Below are positions 1 through 9,900 of a DNA stretch of 64,000 nt, piece after piece. Numbering within the stretch: the stretch's first letter is position 1; the number at the start of each line of letters is the position of its first letter. The notes under the pieces were generated by a model that saw nothing but the letters and a program-made list of their open reading frames with translations, did not search any database and was not told where the DNA came from. Origin of the DNA: CAVUCH01 sp963697705 (lineage in GTDB: Bacteria; Acidobacteriota; Vicinamibacteria; Vicinamibacterales; JAENWD01); NCBI GenBank assembly GCA_963697705.1, contig CAVOPA010000017.1, forward strand, positions 2,046,001 through 2,110,000, in the 5' to 3' direction. The translations under genes were made by a program, and so were the position numbers.

Positions 1-1415
1 CGCGCGGGAGCGGGCTGTTGATGTGGTCTGGTGTGGGGCTCGGCCACTCGCTCGGGCTCTCCTTCGACAGTCACGCCTTCGGCAACCGCAGGCGTACCAG
101 GTTCCGCCGCCTCCTGCTCTGTCGGCGCGGCGGTCGACTGCTGATCATGGCGCGGGTCGCCGAGCGGCAGGCTGGGGGTCTCCGGGCTTTCGGCCGGCTC
201 GGTGATGGTGCCGATCTGGCTGATTGGCTTCTGCAGGTTGGCGCCGGGGAACACGCGCAGCACGCCCTGGCGATCGCGTTCGAGGCGGAAGACGCCTTCA
301 CGCTGACAGGCGCGCAGGAACTCGACGATCGTAGCGAAACCCCACTTGCGCTCGTCGAAGCCCTCGTCGGCCGCGCGCAGGTACTGCTTCACCTGTCGGA
401 CGTACATCGGCCATCGCGGCGGCTGGCTCGCCCGCTGGAAGGCGTCCTGCGCACGCTGAATGGCCTGGCTCGCCTCGGCGGCATCGACGGGCGGCGGAGC
501 AGCCACGTCGCGGGCTTCGGCCGGTGCGACGATCTCGGTCGTCTCCGCGGTCTCGGCTGACGCTTCGTGCGGCGGTTCAATCGACGCATCGGGCTGCGCC
601 TCGGTCACGGCGGCGGGCGATGCCGAGGGAGCGGCCTCGCCGCCGCCATTCGTCTCAGGCAGTTCCACGAGCAGGCTGCGTCCAGAGTGCCGCAGGGCGA
701 CCATGCCGGTCTGTGCGACCTTCTCGATGAAATCACGAAACGTGCTGGCGCCGTAATCGCGCTCTGAAAACGTCGAATCCAGCTGCAGCAGCGTGCTCTT
801 GAGCAGCCCGAGCTGCGGCGAGACCTCGCGATCGACGAGCACCTTCAGCGCGCGCTTCACGAGGGGGAACGCCTTTGTCACCTCGCTCGAGGCAGGCGGC
901 GCCGGCGCCGGGCCGCCCTTCTTTTCCGTCGTGCTGGTCCGGCGGCCGGCAACGAGGTTCTCGTAGGCGATGAACTCGTGGCAGTTCTTCTGCATCACGA
1001 GGCTCGTGAACTGCCGTCCGCCGACGACGAACACCTTCTTGTCGTACTGCTTCAGCTTCTCGACCAGGGTGATGAAGTCGCTGTCGCCGCCGACAATCAC
1101 GAAGGCGTTGATGTGGTCGTGGGTGAACGCCATTTCGAGGGCGTCGAGCGCCAGGTTGATGTCGGCGCCGTTCTTGTCGCCGCCCGGGGTGAGGTTGCGC
1201 TGCACCATGCGGATCGCATGCTGCGACAGGAGGCGGCCGTGGTCTCCAGCGCGCTTCCAGTCGCCGTAGGCGACCTTGGTCACGACCTCGCCGCGCTCTT
1301 TGAGCGCCTCGAGAATGGCGGCGACGTCGAATGTCTGGCCCAGGGTGGTCTTCACGCCGATCTCGATGTTGTCGAAATCGATGAAGACCGCAATTTTCAA
1401 GCGTGTCTCTGTCAA
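1..1415 (-). CDS. NYN-domain protein with two OST-HTH/LOTUS domains (3' end outside window)
   Basis: Probable RNA-binding or RNA-processing protein. Residues 1-150 form a NYN (LabA/PIN-like) domain, with FIDFDNI at 11-17, KNGADINL near 81 and GGDSDF near 109 supplying the usual acidic residues. Two OST-HTH/LOTUS-like segments follow, at about 165-240 and 325-390, joined by an Ala/Pro/Glu-rich linker. The start is TTG: AAGGA lies four bases upstream and the frame is open from there. The reading frame runs off the left edge, so the C-terminus is missing. The family is widespread, but the substrate is unknown; RNA cleavage is inference from the fold. Confidence 0.85.
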   Translation of the reverse strand, partial: MTETRLKIAVFIDFDNIEIGVKTTLGQTFDVAAILEALKERGEVVTKVAYGDWKRAGDHGRLLSQHAIRMVQRNLTPGGDKNGADINLALDALEMAFTHDHINAFVIVGGDSDFITLVEKLKQYDKKVFVVGGRQFTSLVMQKNCHEFIAYENLVAGRRTSTTEKKGGPAPAPPASSEVTKAFPLVKRALKVLVDREVSPQLGLLKSTLLQLDSTFSERDYGASTFRDFIEKVAQTGMVALRHSGRSLLVELPETNGGGEAAPSASPAAVTEAQPDASIEPPHEASAETAETTEIVAPAEARDVAAPPPVDAAEASQAIQRAQDAFQRASQPPRWPMYVRQVKQYLRAADEGFDERKWGFATIVEFLRACQREGVFRLERDRQGVLRVFPGANLQKPISQIGTITEPAESPETPSLPLGDPRHDQQSTAAPTEQEAAEPGTPAVAEGVTVEGEPERVAEPHTRPHQQPAPA

Positions 1416-1639
1416 GGTGTCCTTCGTGGGTGGCCTGGTTGTGCGGGGCGCGTCGGCATCCGGCCGAACGGGTGCGCCCGGCCCGTGAGGGCGGACGCAT
1501 CGCGCCTGAGTATGGGAGGTGTGGCCGGAGGCTCCCGGCCGTCACTGATTCCTGAGCACAAGAATAGCAGAAAGGCCAGGTGCGGCGGGCCAAAGCTAGG
1601 GGCGGCCAGGCGCCCAGGACCCAGCCTGGGCCGTAAGCG

Positions 1640-1740
1640 TTCAACCTTTAGCCTTTAGCCTTTAGCCTTTAGCCCCAGCCCCCAGCCTCCAGCCTCCAGC
1701 CCTCCAGCCTCCAGCCTCCAGCCTCCAGCCTCCAGCCTGT
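1640..1740. repeat. Heptad repeat array (CTTTAGC and CCTCCAG units)
   Basis: Tandem seven-base units: about four of CTTTAGC, then about eight of CCTCCAG with small variations. The tract lies in the divergent spacer between the NYN gene and the secreted-protein gene at 1787. The G-rich strand is minus. Confidence 0.9.
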
Positions 1741-1786
1741 CCCCGTCTGGCCCCAAGTTCGCAGGAGCAACGGCGGAGGTATGTGA

Positions 1787-2251
1787 ATGGCAATCAAGTT
1801 CGCCTGTTCCGTGGTGGCGATTATCGGCCTGGCTTCCATTCCGGTCGGCGTTGCGGGACAGGAAGACAAGGTCAAGAGCGAAACCAAGCTCGAGGTGAAA
1901 GACGGCAAGGACGTGACGCTCACCGGGTGCGTCGAGCGGCTTCCGGATCCGAATGGGGCGACACAGTACCAGCTGACCAACGTGGCCGACAAGAAGAACG
2001 AACTGCACAGCTACTTGCTGGTCGGAGCAGAAAACGATCTCCAGAACCATGTCGGGCACATGGTCGAGATAAAGGGAAAGGCCGCCGATCGCGAGGACGG
2101 CAAGGTCAAGGTGAAGACGAAGACGAACATCGACCGCGAGCACGCCGACGACATCAAGACGGAGAGCAAGTCGGAGCTGAAGGGCGACCTGATCGGTCTG
2201 CCCCTGCTCGGCGTCAAGGACGTCAAGATGGTCCGGCCGAGCTGTTCCTGA
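1787..2251 (+). CDS. Secreted protein of unknown function with a TGCV motif
   Basis: A 154-residue exported protein. Residues 1-24 are a signal peptide (hydrophobic core, cleavage near VAGQ). The mature part has an LTGCVERL motif near residue 45, followed by alternating strand-like segments and a Lys/Glu-rich stretch. This resembles small OB-like secreted proteins common in acidobacteria (DUF5818-like), but I cannot assign a function. GGAGG lies seven bases before the ATG. It stands alone and converges on the topoisomerase gene. Confidence 0.75.
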   Translation: MAIKFACSVVAIIGLASIPVGVAGQEDKVKSETKLEVKDGKDVTLTGCVERLPDPNGATQYQLTNVADKKNELHSYLLVGAENDLQNHVGHMVEIKGKAADREDGKVKVKTKTNIDREHADDIKTESKSELKGDLIGLPLLGVKDVKMVRPSCS

Positions 2252-2252
2252 A

Positions 2253-2362
2253 CGGGCTGGAGGCTGGAGGCTGGCGGTCAAGTAGGCTGGAGACCCCGGC
2301 GGGGTGCTCCGTGCAAGGCCCCGAGCCCTTAGCCCTTAGCCCTTAGCCTTTAGCCCCTGCCT
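2253..2362. repeat. Heptad inverted pair between convergent genes
   Basis: A G-rich arm (GGAGGCT units, 2255-2275) is followed by a C-rich arm (CCCTTAG/CCTTTAG units, 2325-2357). In both cases the G-rich strand is the coding strand just past a stop codon. The right arm overlaps the last codons of the topoisomerase gene. Confidence 0.85.
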
Positions 2363-4809
2363 CCAGCTGTGGCAGCTCGGGCGGGTTCGGGATGACGCGG
2401 GTGAACTGCCCGCGCTGCAGCAGCTCGCGGCCCTTGCCGCCGCGGCCGGTGACTTCGTACTTCCCGGTGCTGATGGTCTGCTCGGCGCCGCGCGTCGTTT
2501 CGACGACCATCAGATCGCGATCGCCGCGCGAGGGCACGAACCCGAGCACGCGATCGTCGGCGCCGGCGATTTTGATGAGGATGACGCCGCGGCCCGGGCC
2601 TGCCAGGTAGTTGATCTCCTCGACTGGACAGAGCACCGCGCGTGCCTGTTGGGTTGCGACGATCATGGTTTCGCTGCCGTCGATTGCCGCGACGCCCACC
2701 ACTTCGGCACCTTCGGCGGGCCGGGCGTATCGCCGCCCCGCACGCGTGCTCGGCTCGACGAAACCATCCATGTTGAAGCGCAGGGCGTAGCCGTCGGTGG
2801 TCACGGCCACGGCATGGGTCCGAGCGGGCTGGCCTTCGGCCTTTGGCGTGATGTCGGGCGTCACCCGCGGGTCAAGGCTCACGGCGCCGACCACGCGCTC
2901 GCCGTCCCGGAACTTGAACAGGCGCTGAATGGGCTCGCCGTAGCCCGTGGACGCCGGCACGTCCACGATTCGGCACGAGTAGGCGATGCCGAAGTTCGTG
3001 AAGAACGCCGCGGTCGCGCGCGTGCTGCCGGCGAGCACGGCAATCACCTGGTCGCCCTCGCGGAGGCGGGTCGTCGCCAGGTCCTTCACCTCCTTCTGCC
3101 GCTTCATCCAGCCGTCGCGGGTGAGGATGACGACGTTGTCCTCGTCGACGATGAAATCGTCGGCGGAGTATTCCACCTCGGCGGCCGCGGCTGCGATCAG
3201 CGTGCGTCGCGGATCGGTCTTGGCACTGCCGTAGGTCTTCTGGATCGCGTCGAGCTCTTCGCGCACGAGCGCCCACCGGCTCTCGTCGTCGGCCAGCAGC
3301 GCACTGATCTGCTTCGCGCGCTTCCGCTTGTCGGCGAGCTCGTTGGTGATGACCAGGATCTCGAGCCGCGCGAGCCGGTAGATCTTGAGCTCGAGGATCG
3401 CGTCGGTCTGCTCGGCATCGAGGCCGAAGCGCGCCATGATCTTCTCGGCCGCGTCGCTCTTGCCGTCCGACCGGCGGATGATGCGCAGGATCTCGTCGAG
3501 GGCGTCGAACACTTTCTCGAAGCCTTCGAGGATGTGGATCCGCTTGCGCAGCGCGCCGAGCTCGTGTTCGAGCCGCGCCGTCACCACTTCCAGCCGGAAG
3601 TGGAGGAAGTGCCAGAGGATCGTCTTCAGATCGCAGCGTTCCGGACGCCCGACCTCGGGGTTCTCCGTCGGAATGAGGCAGGTCAGGTTGACAGGGAAGT
3701 TGGTCTGCAGCGGCGTGTGCTTGAACAGGTAGGCCATGACCATCTTCGGGTCGGCCTCGCGCTTGATCGTCAGCTCGATGCGCACGTCGTCGGTGGACAC
3801 GTCCTTCACGTCGACGAGCGGCGGCAGCCTGCGGGCGATGACGATCTCGGCGATGCGCTCGATGACCGTGGACTTGTCGAGGGCGTATGGGATGCTGGTG
3901 ACGAAGATGGTGTGGCTCGCGCGCGCCCGAATCTCCCATCTGCCAGGTGGCGCGCAGGCGGATGGCACCGGAGCCGGTCTTGTAGATCTCCTTCAGTTCG
4001 TCCGCGGAGTTGAGGATCTGCCCGCCTGTCGGAAAGTCGGGCCCTTTGACCCAGCGGCACAACTGCGGCGTGGTGAGATCCGGGTTCTCCAGCAGCTTGA
4101 TGAGGCCGGTGCAGACCTCGGCGAGGTTGTGCGGCGGGATACTCGTCGCCATGCCGACGGCAATGCCGGTCGCGCCGTTGACCAGCAGGTTCGGCACGCG
4201 CGCCGGCAGCACCACCGGCTCCGTCTTCGTTCCGTCGTAGTTCGGCCGGAAGTGCACCGTAGACTGGTCGATCTCCTCGAGCATCTCGTCGCTGAGGCGT
4301 GCCAGGCGGCACTCGGTGTAGCGCATGGCCGCCGCGCCGTCGCCATCGAGCGATCCGAAGTTGCCCGAGCCGTCCACGAGCGGGTACCGAAGCGAGAACG
4401 ACTGGGCCATGCGCACGAGCGTCTCGTAGATGGCCGAGTCGCCGTGCGGATGGTAGTTGCCCATCACGTCGCCGACGACTTTCGCGCACTTGCGGTGCTT
4501 CACGTCAGCGGTGAGGTTCTGCTGCCACATCGTGTAGAGGATGCGGCGCTGCACCGGCTTCAACCCGTCACGCACATCGGGCAGCGCCCGCGCCGTGATC
4601 ACGGACAGCGCGTAGTTCAGGTACCGCGCCTGTGCGGCTTCGTGCAGCGCGACGACCGAGCCGTCGCCCGACATGCCGTTGCCGCCAGCCGCGCCGCGGC
4701 CGCCTCCTCCGCCAGCAGCTCCGGCTGCAGCCGGAATCGGAACGGCCGGCGCGTCGTCGACGGGGAGATCGAACAGCGAGAGATCGTTGGGGTCCTGACG
4801 TTTCGCCAT
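2343..4809 (-). CDS. parC: Type IIA DNA topoisomerase subunit A (ParC/GyrA family), frameshifted
   Basis: DNA-breaking subunit of gyrase or topoisomerase IV. After a low-complexity N-terminus of about 50 residues come the winged-helix/tower region with VRDGLKPVQRRIL, YHPHGDSAIY and the catalytic Tyr in AAMRYTEC. The coiled-coil and a full C-terminal beta-pinwheel follow. One extra base in CCC at 3935-3937 breaks the frame: the upstream frame reads TWQMGDSG and the downstream frame restarts at EIRARASH. Removing one base joins them into about 821 residues. A sequencing error is likely, since the gene is essential. No B subunit is nearby, and ParC versus GyrA cannot be settled; the symbol is provisional. 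Confidence 0.85.
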
Positions 4810-4941
4810 ACCGGAGCAGATGATGTGAGACTCGAACGCGCCGCGTGCGTCTGTCGCCGCGGGCTGCGCCCACTAGGATACGGCACGTCCATTCGCCCGG
4901 GACAATCAAGTAGACTGTCAATCACCGTTGAGGAGGTGCTG

Positions 4942-5493
4942 GTGGCAAACCCCAAGCTCGTGGCGTTGGTGAGCGTCGTGCTGCTCGTGGTTGCGGCGTT
5001 GGCGTACGCGCAGGGCGGGCCGGAGAAGGAACTGAAGGCGGGCGACATCGCACCCGCGTTCTCGCTGCCCGGGTCGGACGGCAAGACGCACAGCCTGGCG
5101 GAACTGGAGGGCAAGACGGTGGTGCTCGCCTGGTTTCCCAAAGCCTTCACAGGTGGTTGAACGGCCGAGTGCAAGTCGCTCCGTGAGGGCGGCTCGGAGC
5201 TGCGGCAGTACGACATCGCCTACTTCACCGCGAGCGTCGACGACATCGAAACCAACACCAGGTTTGCGCAGTCGCTGGGAGCCGATTATCCAATCCTGAG
5301 CGATGCCGACAAGAAAGTGGCCACTGCCTACGGCGTGCTCTCGCCTATGGGGTATGCGCGCCGGTGGACGTTCTACATCGGCCCCGATGGCAAGATTCTC
5401 TACGTCGATCGCGAGGTCAAGACGTCTACCGCCGCGCAGGACGTCGTCGGGCGGCTCAAGGAGCTGGGCGTCGCCAAGGCGAAGGCCGATTGA
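4942..5493 (+). CDS. Selenocysteine-containing peroxiredoxin-like protein
   Basis: AhpC/TSA-family thiol (selenol) peroxidase, probably membrane-anchored or exported: residues 6-28 are a hydrophobic signal/anchor. The thioredoxin-fold sequence runs AGDIAPAFSLPGSDG, LAWFPKAFTGG, then an in-frame UGA (5158-5160, codon 73), then TAECKSLRE and a complete Prx C-terminal half ending at the TGA of 5491. The UGA sits exactly where the family has its peroxidatic Cys (GGCTAEC in homologues), so it is read as selenocysteine. GAGGAGG precedes the GTG start by five bases. The product is 183 residues. A stem-loop follows the UGA. A gene finder will wrongly stop it at residue 72. Confidence 0.88.
5165..5197 (+). 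promoter_or_regulatory. Candidate bacterial SECIS stem-loop
   Basis: Directly downstream of UGA 5158-5160, CCGA/TCGG, GTCG/CGGC and CTC/GAG can pair around a three-base CGU loop at 5182-5184. The loop is about 21 bases past the UGA and has a G in its first two bases. Both fit the known bSECIS spacing and loop preference. Pairing was done by eye; the stem has asymmetric bulges. Confidence 0.5.
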
Positions 5494-5540
5494 GCGGGAC
5501 GCTGGAGACACGCACGGCGGTTCATCCAACCATCCGGTGT

Positions 5541-6449
5541 TCACCCCACGATCCGCGTGAACCCGCAGTCACCCTGCGGCGGAGGGTAGCTGGCCGTCCT
5601 GATTGCGTGCACCAGTTCACTCGCGAGGAACGCGTACCCGGCATCGTTGGGATGGAACCCGTCGCCTGAGTACAATCCGCCCTGGTAGCTGCGCGGATCG
5701 CACAGCAGATCCACGACGACCACGCCCTGCGCCATCAGTGCGTTGGCGCCCTCGCGGCTGAACCCCACCGAGATCCGCTGCAGGTACTGCCGCTCCGTGC
5801 GCGCAAAGCCAGCCGCATAGGGGAGACCCGCCATGTTCGGCAGGTTCATGGCGACGATGCGCGCAGACGGGGCGCGTTGACGGATGCCGCGGACGAGGGC
5901 GGCGTAGTCGCTCGCGAAGCTGCGGACCTGTGCGTCGATGTAGCCGTCCGGATCGCCGCCGCCCGCACCGCGCTCCACAGCCGTGCCGATCGCGTTCGTG
6001 TCGTTTCCGCCTGCGAAGACGGTGACGACGGTGCTGGCCCGCGGCACGAAGGGCATCTCCTGCTCGAGGAAGTTGCCCGGGATCCCACGGTTGTACTGGT
6101 TGCCGATCGCCTCGATTGCGGGGCTCAGCACGGTCGCGGGGATGCCGAGGTTCGACACGGTCACCGTTGTGCCGTCGCTGCCCAGCTCTCGGGCGACGAG
6201 CGGCACGTAGCCGCGGCCATCCGGGCACGCGGCAAATGGTAGGCACGGGGCGCTGCTGCCGACGCCCACGGCGTCACTGGCCCCGATGGCCGTGTAGGCG
6301 ATCGGCGTACCGGGCGTAGGCGTCGGACTGGGTGTGCTGCCGCCAGTGTCCCGGACCGTGTTGCATGCGAGGTCCGCGCAGACGGCGCAGACCAGGACGA
6401 GCCGGGCTGCGGCGGCCGGGCGGCACAGGATAGCGGAGACGAGCGGCAT
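5541..6449 (-). CDS. SGNH/GDSL-family hydrolase, exported
   Basis: Predicted secreted esterase/lipase-like enzyme of about 302 residues. After a hydrophobic leader (residues 10-27) and a Thr/Pro linker, the SGNH blocks appear: IGASDAVG (block I, nucleophile Ser), a Gly block in NLGIPATV, AGGNDTNA (block III Asn) and DGFHPNDAGY (block V Asp/His). The start at 6449 is chosen because AGGAAA lies upstream and because the longer open frame is only heptad repeat sequence. The substrate is unknown. It converges with the selenoprotein gene. Confidence 0.8.
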   Translation of the reverse strand: MPLVSAILCRPAAAARLVLVCAVCADLACNTVRDTGGSTPSPTPTPGTPIAYTAIGASDAVGVGSSAPCLPFAACPDGRGYVPLVARELGSDGTTVTVSNLGIPATVLSPAIEAIGNQYNRGIPGNFLEQEMPFVPRASTVVTVFAGGNDTNAIGTAVERGAGGGDPDGYIDAQVRSFASDYAALVRGIRQRAPSARIVAMNLPNMAGLPYAAGFARTERQYLQRISVGFSREGANALMAQGVVVVDLLCDPRSYQGGLYSGDGFHPNDAGYAFLASELVHAIRTASYPPPQGDCGFTRIVG

Positions 6450-6514
6450 GATCTCTGGGTTTCCTGTGCAAGAGCCGGTCCTTGCGCGAATAGGCCGCGC
6501 AGCGGCAGCCATTG

Positions 6515-6610
6515 AGACGGCCGAAATTCCGTACCCTGCATTCCGAATTCCGAACTCCGAATTCATACCTAATTCCGAATTCCGCACTCCGAACTCCGCA
6601 TTGAGGCGGT
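6515..6610. repeat. Heptad repeat array (TTCCGAA units)
   Basis: Seven-base units TTCCGAA, with CTCCGAA and CTCCGCA variants, lie just upstream of the SGNH hydrolase start. They share family and orientation with the array at 6776. Confidence 0.85.
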
Positions 6611-6775
6611 GGTTGTGCTGAGGCCCAGCGTTCACGCCGACTTCGGCCTACCGCTTGAACGTCACGACCGGAGCGTTCAGGTTCCCGTTTCGTGAGGGAC
6701 ATAGCACCTCACATCCGGACAAGGCGGCGCAGGGCATCGAGCGCCCGTGTCAGTCATTGAAGCAATCGGCCCTTC

Positions 6776-6858
6776 GTACCTTGCATTCCGACGTCCGACC
6801 TCCGAACTTCGCCCTCATTCCGAGCTCCGCACTCCGTCCTCCGAATTCCTTCCCCGGT
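6776..6858. repeat. Heptad repeat array (TTCCGAA-like, degenerate)
   Basis: Degenerate seven-base units (TTCCGAC, CTCCGAA, CTCCGCA, CTCCGTC) lie about 120 bases before the DUF349 gene. This is the same family as the array at 6515. Confidence 0.8.
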
Positions 6859-6980
6859 TGGCAGCGGAGGCGGCTGCTCCTGTAGACTGTATCGCTCCGG
6901 CGCGGGCGACCGTCCTCCACGACGCCGCCTGCCTCCGGCAGTCAAGGGAAACGGCAGTCACGCGTCGGCCGCCACACAGC

Positions 6981-9900
6981 ATGGGTCTTCTCGATCGGTT
7001 CAAAACGCAGCCGCGCTGGAAGCACGCCGACCCGATGATACGGGCGCTGGGCGTGCAGGATCTCCAGGACGACGAGCAGGATGTGCTCGTGTCGCTCGCG
7101 CGCACCGATCCCGATCCGCGCGTGCGCCGCGCCGCGGTGAGCCGGCTCGGGAACGTCGCCGTGCTGACCGACGTCGTCCGGCGCGAGACCGATGCGCAGG
7201 TGCGAGACGAAGCGGCGGGCGTGCTGCTCGACATCGCGCTCGGCGCGTACGAAGCGGACGAACCCGCGAGCCTGGCGGCGGTCGAGGGCTTGACCGCGCT
7301 TCCGCCACTAGACGCGCAGAAGCAGCTGGTGCTCGTGGCGAAAACGGCGCGGCGCGACACCGTGAGCCGCCGGGCGCTCGACCGATTGTCCGACGATGCG
7401 CGTCCACTGGGCACGACCGCGCGCCGCGCCGAATCGGCCGAGACGCGGATGGCCGCGCTCGCACGGCTGACGGATCCGCAGGAGCTGCTGGCAACCGCGT
7501 TGAAGTCGGACTACAAGGACGTGGCGCTCGGTGCGCTCGAACGCATCCCGGATCCGCAGAACTGGCGCACGATTGCCGCGCGGGGGAAGAACCCCGCGGT
7601 GCAGCGTCGCGCCCGCACGCTGTTGCGGGGACTCGAGGAGCAGGAAGCCGCCGCGGCGGAAGCCGAAGCGAAGCGGCTCGCCGAGACCGGCGAGCGCCGG
7701 CGGGCACAGCGCGACCTGTGCCGTGACGTCGAGTCGCTCGTGGCCCCTTCCGATTGGCATGAGGCGGCCACGAAGCTGGCGGCCGCGGAAGCCCGGTGGG
7801 GCCGGATCGGCGCGGACGCGGACCCCGAGCTCGCGCGCCGCTTTGGCGCGGCGGTCGCGGCGGTCACCGAGGGGCTTGCGCGGCACGAAGGCGAACGCGC
7901 CGCCGGCGAACAGCGAGCGGCAGAGCGCGCTCGCGAGATGGCGGCACGCGAAGACCTGCGTGCCCGTGTCGCTGCTCTGCCGGCCGCCGAGGTTGCGGCC
8001 GCGCTGCTGGGCATCCAGGCAGACTGGCAGGCATTGCCGCCGCTCACGGGCGGCGACGACCCTGCGCTCATCGCGCGGTTCGAGGCGGCCTGCCGGGCTG
8101 CCGAGGCCCGCGCTCGCGAGGCGGAGATGGTGGAAGAACAGCTGCAGCGGCTCGAGACGCTCTGTGCCGAAGCTGAAGGGGTCGCGGCCGATCCGGAGCT
8201 GTTGAAGCGGCCTGATGGTCGCGGCCAGTGGAAGCGGTTGCGCGACGAGTGGCGCGCAAACGGTGAGCCGTTGCAGGCCGACGAGCGCGTGGCGCCGCTC
8301 GCCGCGCGCTTTGCGGCGGCCGAGCAATCGGTCCATGCGCGCGAGCACGAGGCGCGCGAGGCGAAGGCGCGAGAGGATCGGGATGCGCTCGCGCGCGCCG
8401 TGCACGCGGCCGATGCGGCCGAGCGCATTGCCGCTACGCCGGATGCGACCCTGAAGACACTCGACCGGGTGTTGCGGGATGCGCGCGAATCCCTCGGCAG
8501 GCTCGAGCACCTGCCGCACAGCCCCGATCGTGATCTCGTGCGGCAGCGATTGGAACAAGCACGGACGGCGCTCGGGCCGCGCGTGCAGGAGCTCCGCGAC
8601 GCCGACGAGTGGCAGCGCTGGGCGAACGCCAGCGTACAGGAGCAGCTGATCGGCAAGGCCGAAGCCCTTCGCGCCGTCGAGGATCCCGCCGATGCCGCGC
8701 GGCAGCTCCGCGACCTCCAGGAAGAATGGAAGAAGGTGGCCGCCGGTCCGCGGGATCAGGGCCAGGTGCTGTGGCGCCGGTTCAAGACGGCCATCGACGA
8801 GGTCCGCGGCCGTACCGATGCGTTCTTCGAAACGCAGGCGCAGGCCCGCGCGGAAAACCTGCAGCGGAAGCTGGCGCTCTGCGAGCGTGCGGAGGCGCTC
8901 GCGGGATCGAGCGACTGGATTGCGACCGCAGATGCCATCAAGGCACTCCAGGCCGAGTGGAAGACGATCGGGCCGGGGCCGCGCAAGGACGAACAGGCGG
9001 CGTGGGAGCGCTTCCGCACGGCGTGCGATCGGTTCTTCACGCGGCGTCACGAGGACCTCGCCGAGCGGAAGCACGCGTGGGCCGACAACCTCGCCAAGAA
9101 GGAGGCGCTCTGCGCGCGCGCCGAGACGCTGGCCGAATCGAGCGACTGGGAAGGTGCGGCCGCCGAGCTGAAACGGCTCCAGGCCGAGTGGAAGACGATC
9201 GGTCCGGTACGGAAGAACAAGTCGGAGGTGGTCTGGCACCGGTTCCGCGCCGCGTGCGATCGCTTCTTCGAGCGCTACAAGCAGCGTCACATCCTCGATC
9301 TGAACCTGCGGCTCGCCGCGCGCGAGGCGCTGATCGCCGAAGCCGTCGCGCTCGGCGCCCCGTCTCACCCGGGCCCCGACGCGACGTCTGTGCGCGCACA
9401 GCACGCACAGGTCGCCACGGCCAACACGGATGCTGCAGAGCCGTCAGGTAGCGCCACGGCCGAGGGCGACGGGACGGCGTCCGACGCGCACGCCGGCGAC
9501 GACAGCATCGGTGGGCAACCGGAAGCGCCCGCATCCGAGGCACACGCGGCGACACAGGCCGACGCCGCGCCTCCGGGGTCCCCGGCGCCCGTTGCTGCAG
9601 CCGATCGTGTCGCCGCCGTGCGCAGCCTGCGCACGCGCTGGGCAAATGCGCCCGTGCTGCCCCGCGACGTGCTCGCCCCGCTGGCGCAGCGCTTCGAGGC
9701 CGCGCTGTCAGCAGCCGTCGGCGCCGACCCCGACGCGGTCCGCGGCACCGAGTTCGATGTCTCCGCGAACCTGCGGCGGCTGCAGGATCTCGTGGCCCGC
9801 GCCGAGAAGCTTGCCGGGCCGGAGCCCGCCCGCGGCGACGCGGCGTCACCGGCATCGATCCTGGCGATGCAACTGCGCGAGGCGCTCGCAGCCAACACCA

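Noticed and set aside
3935..3937. Programmed frameshift in the topoisomerase gene
   Set aside because: No slippery heptamer with downstream structure is apparent, and similar single-base insertions break at least five other conserved genes, so a sequencing error is simpler.
5161..5493. Truncated peroxiredoxin pseudogene ended by a UGA
   Set aside because: The frame is intact on both sides, the UGA is exactly at the catalytic Cys, and a stem-loop follows; selenocysteine explains it better.
7308..9404. A 698-residue open frame on the minus strand inside the DUF349 gene
   Set aside because: It is a shadow of the GC-rich plus-strand gene; it has no motifs and low-complexity Arg/Leu content. Similar long antisense frames lie over ahcY, ppc, cysS and the topoisomerase.
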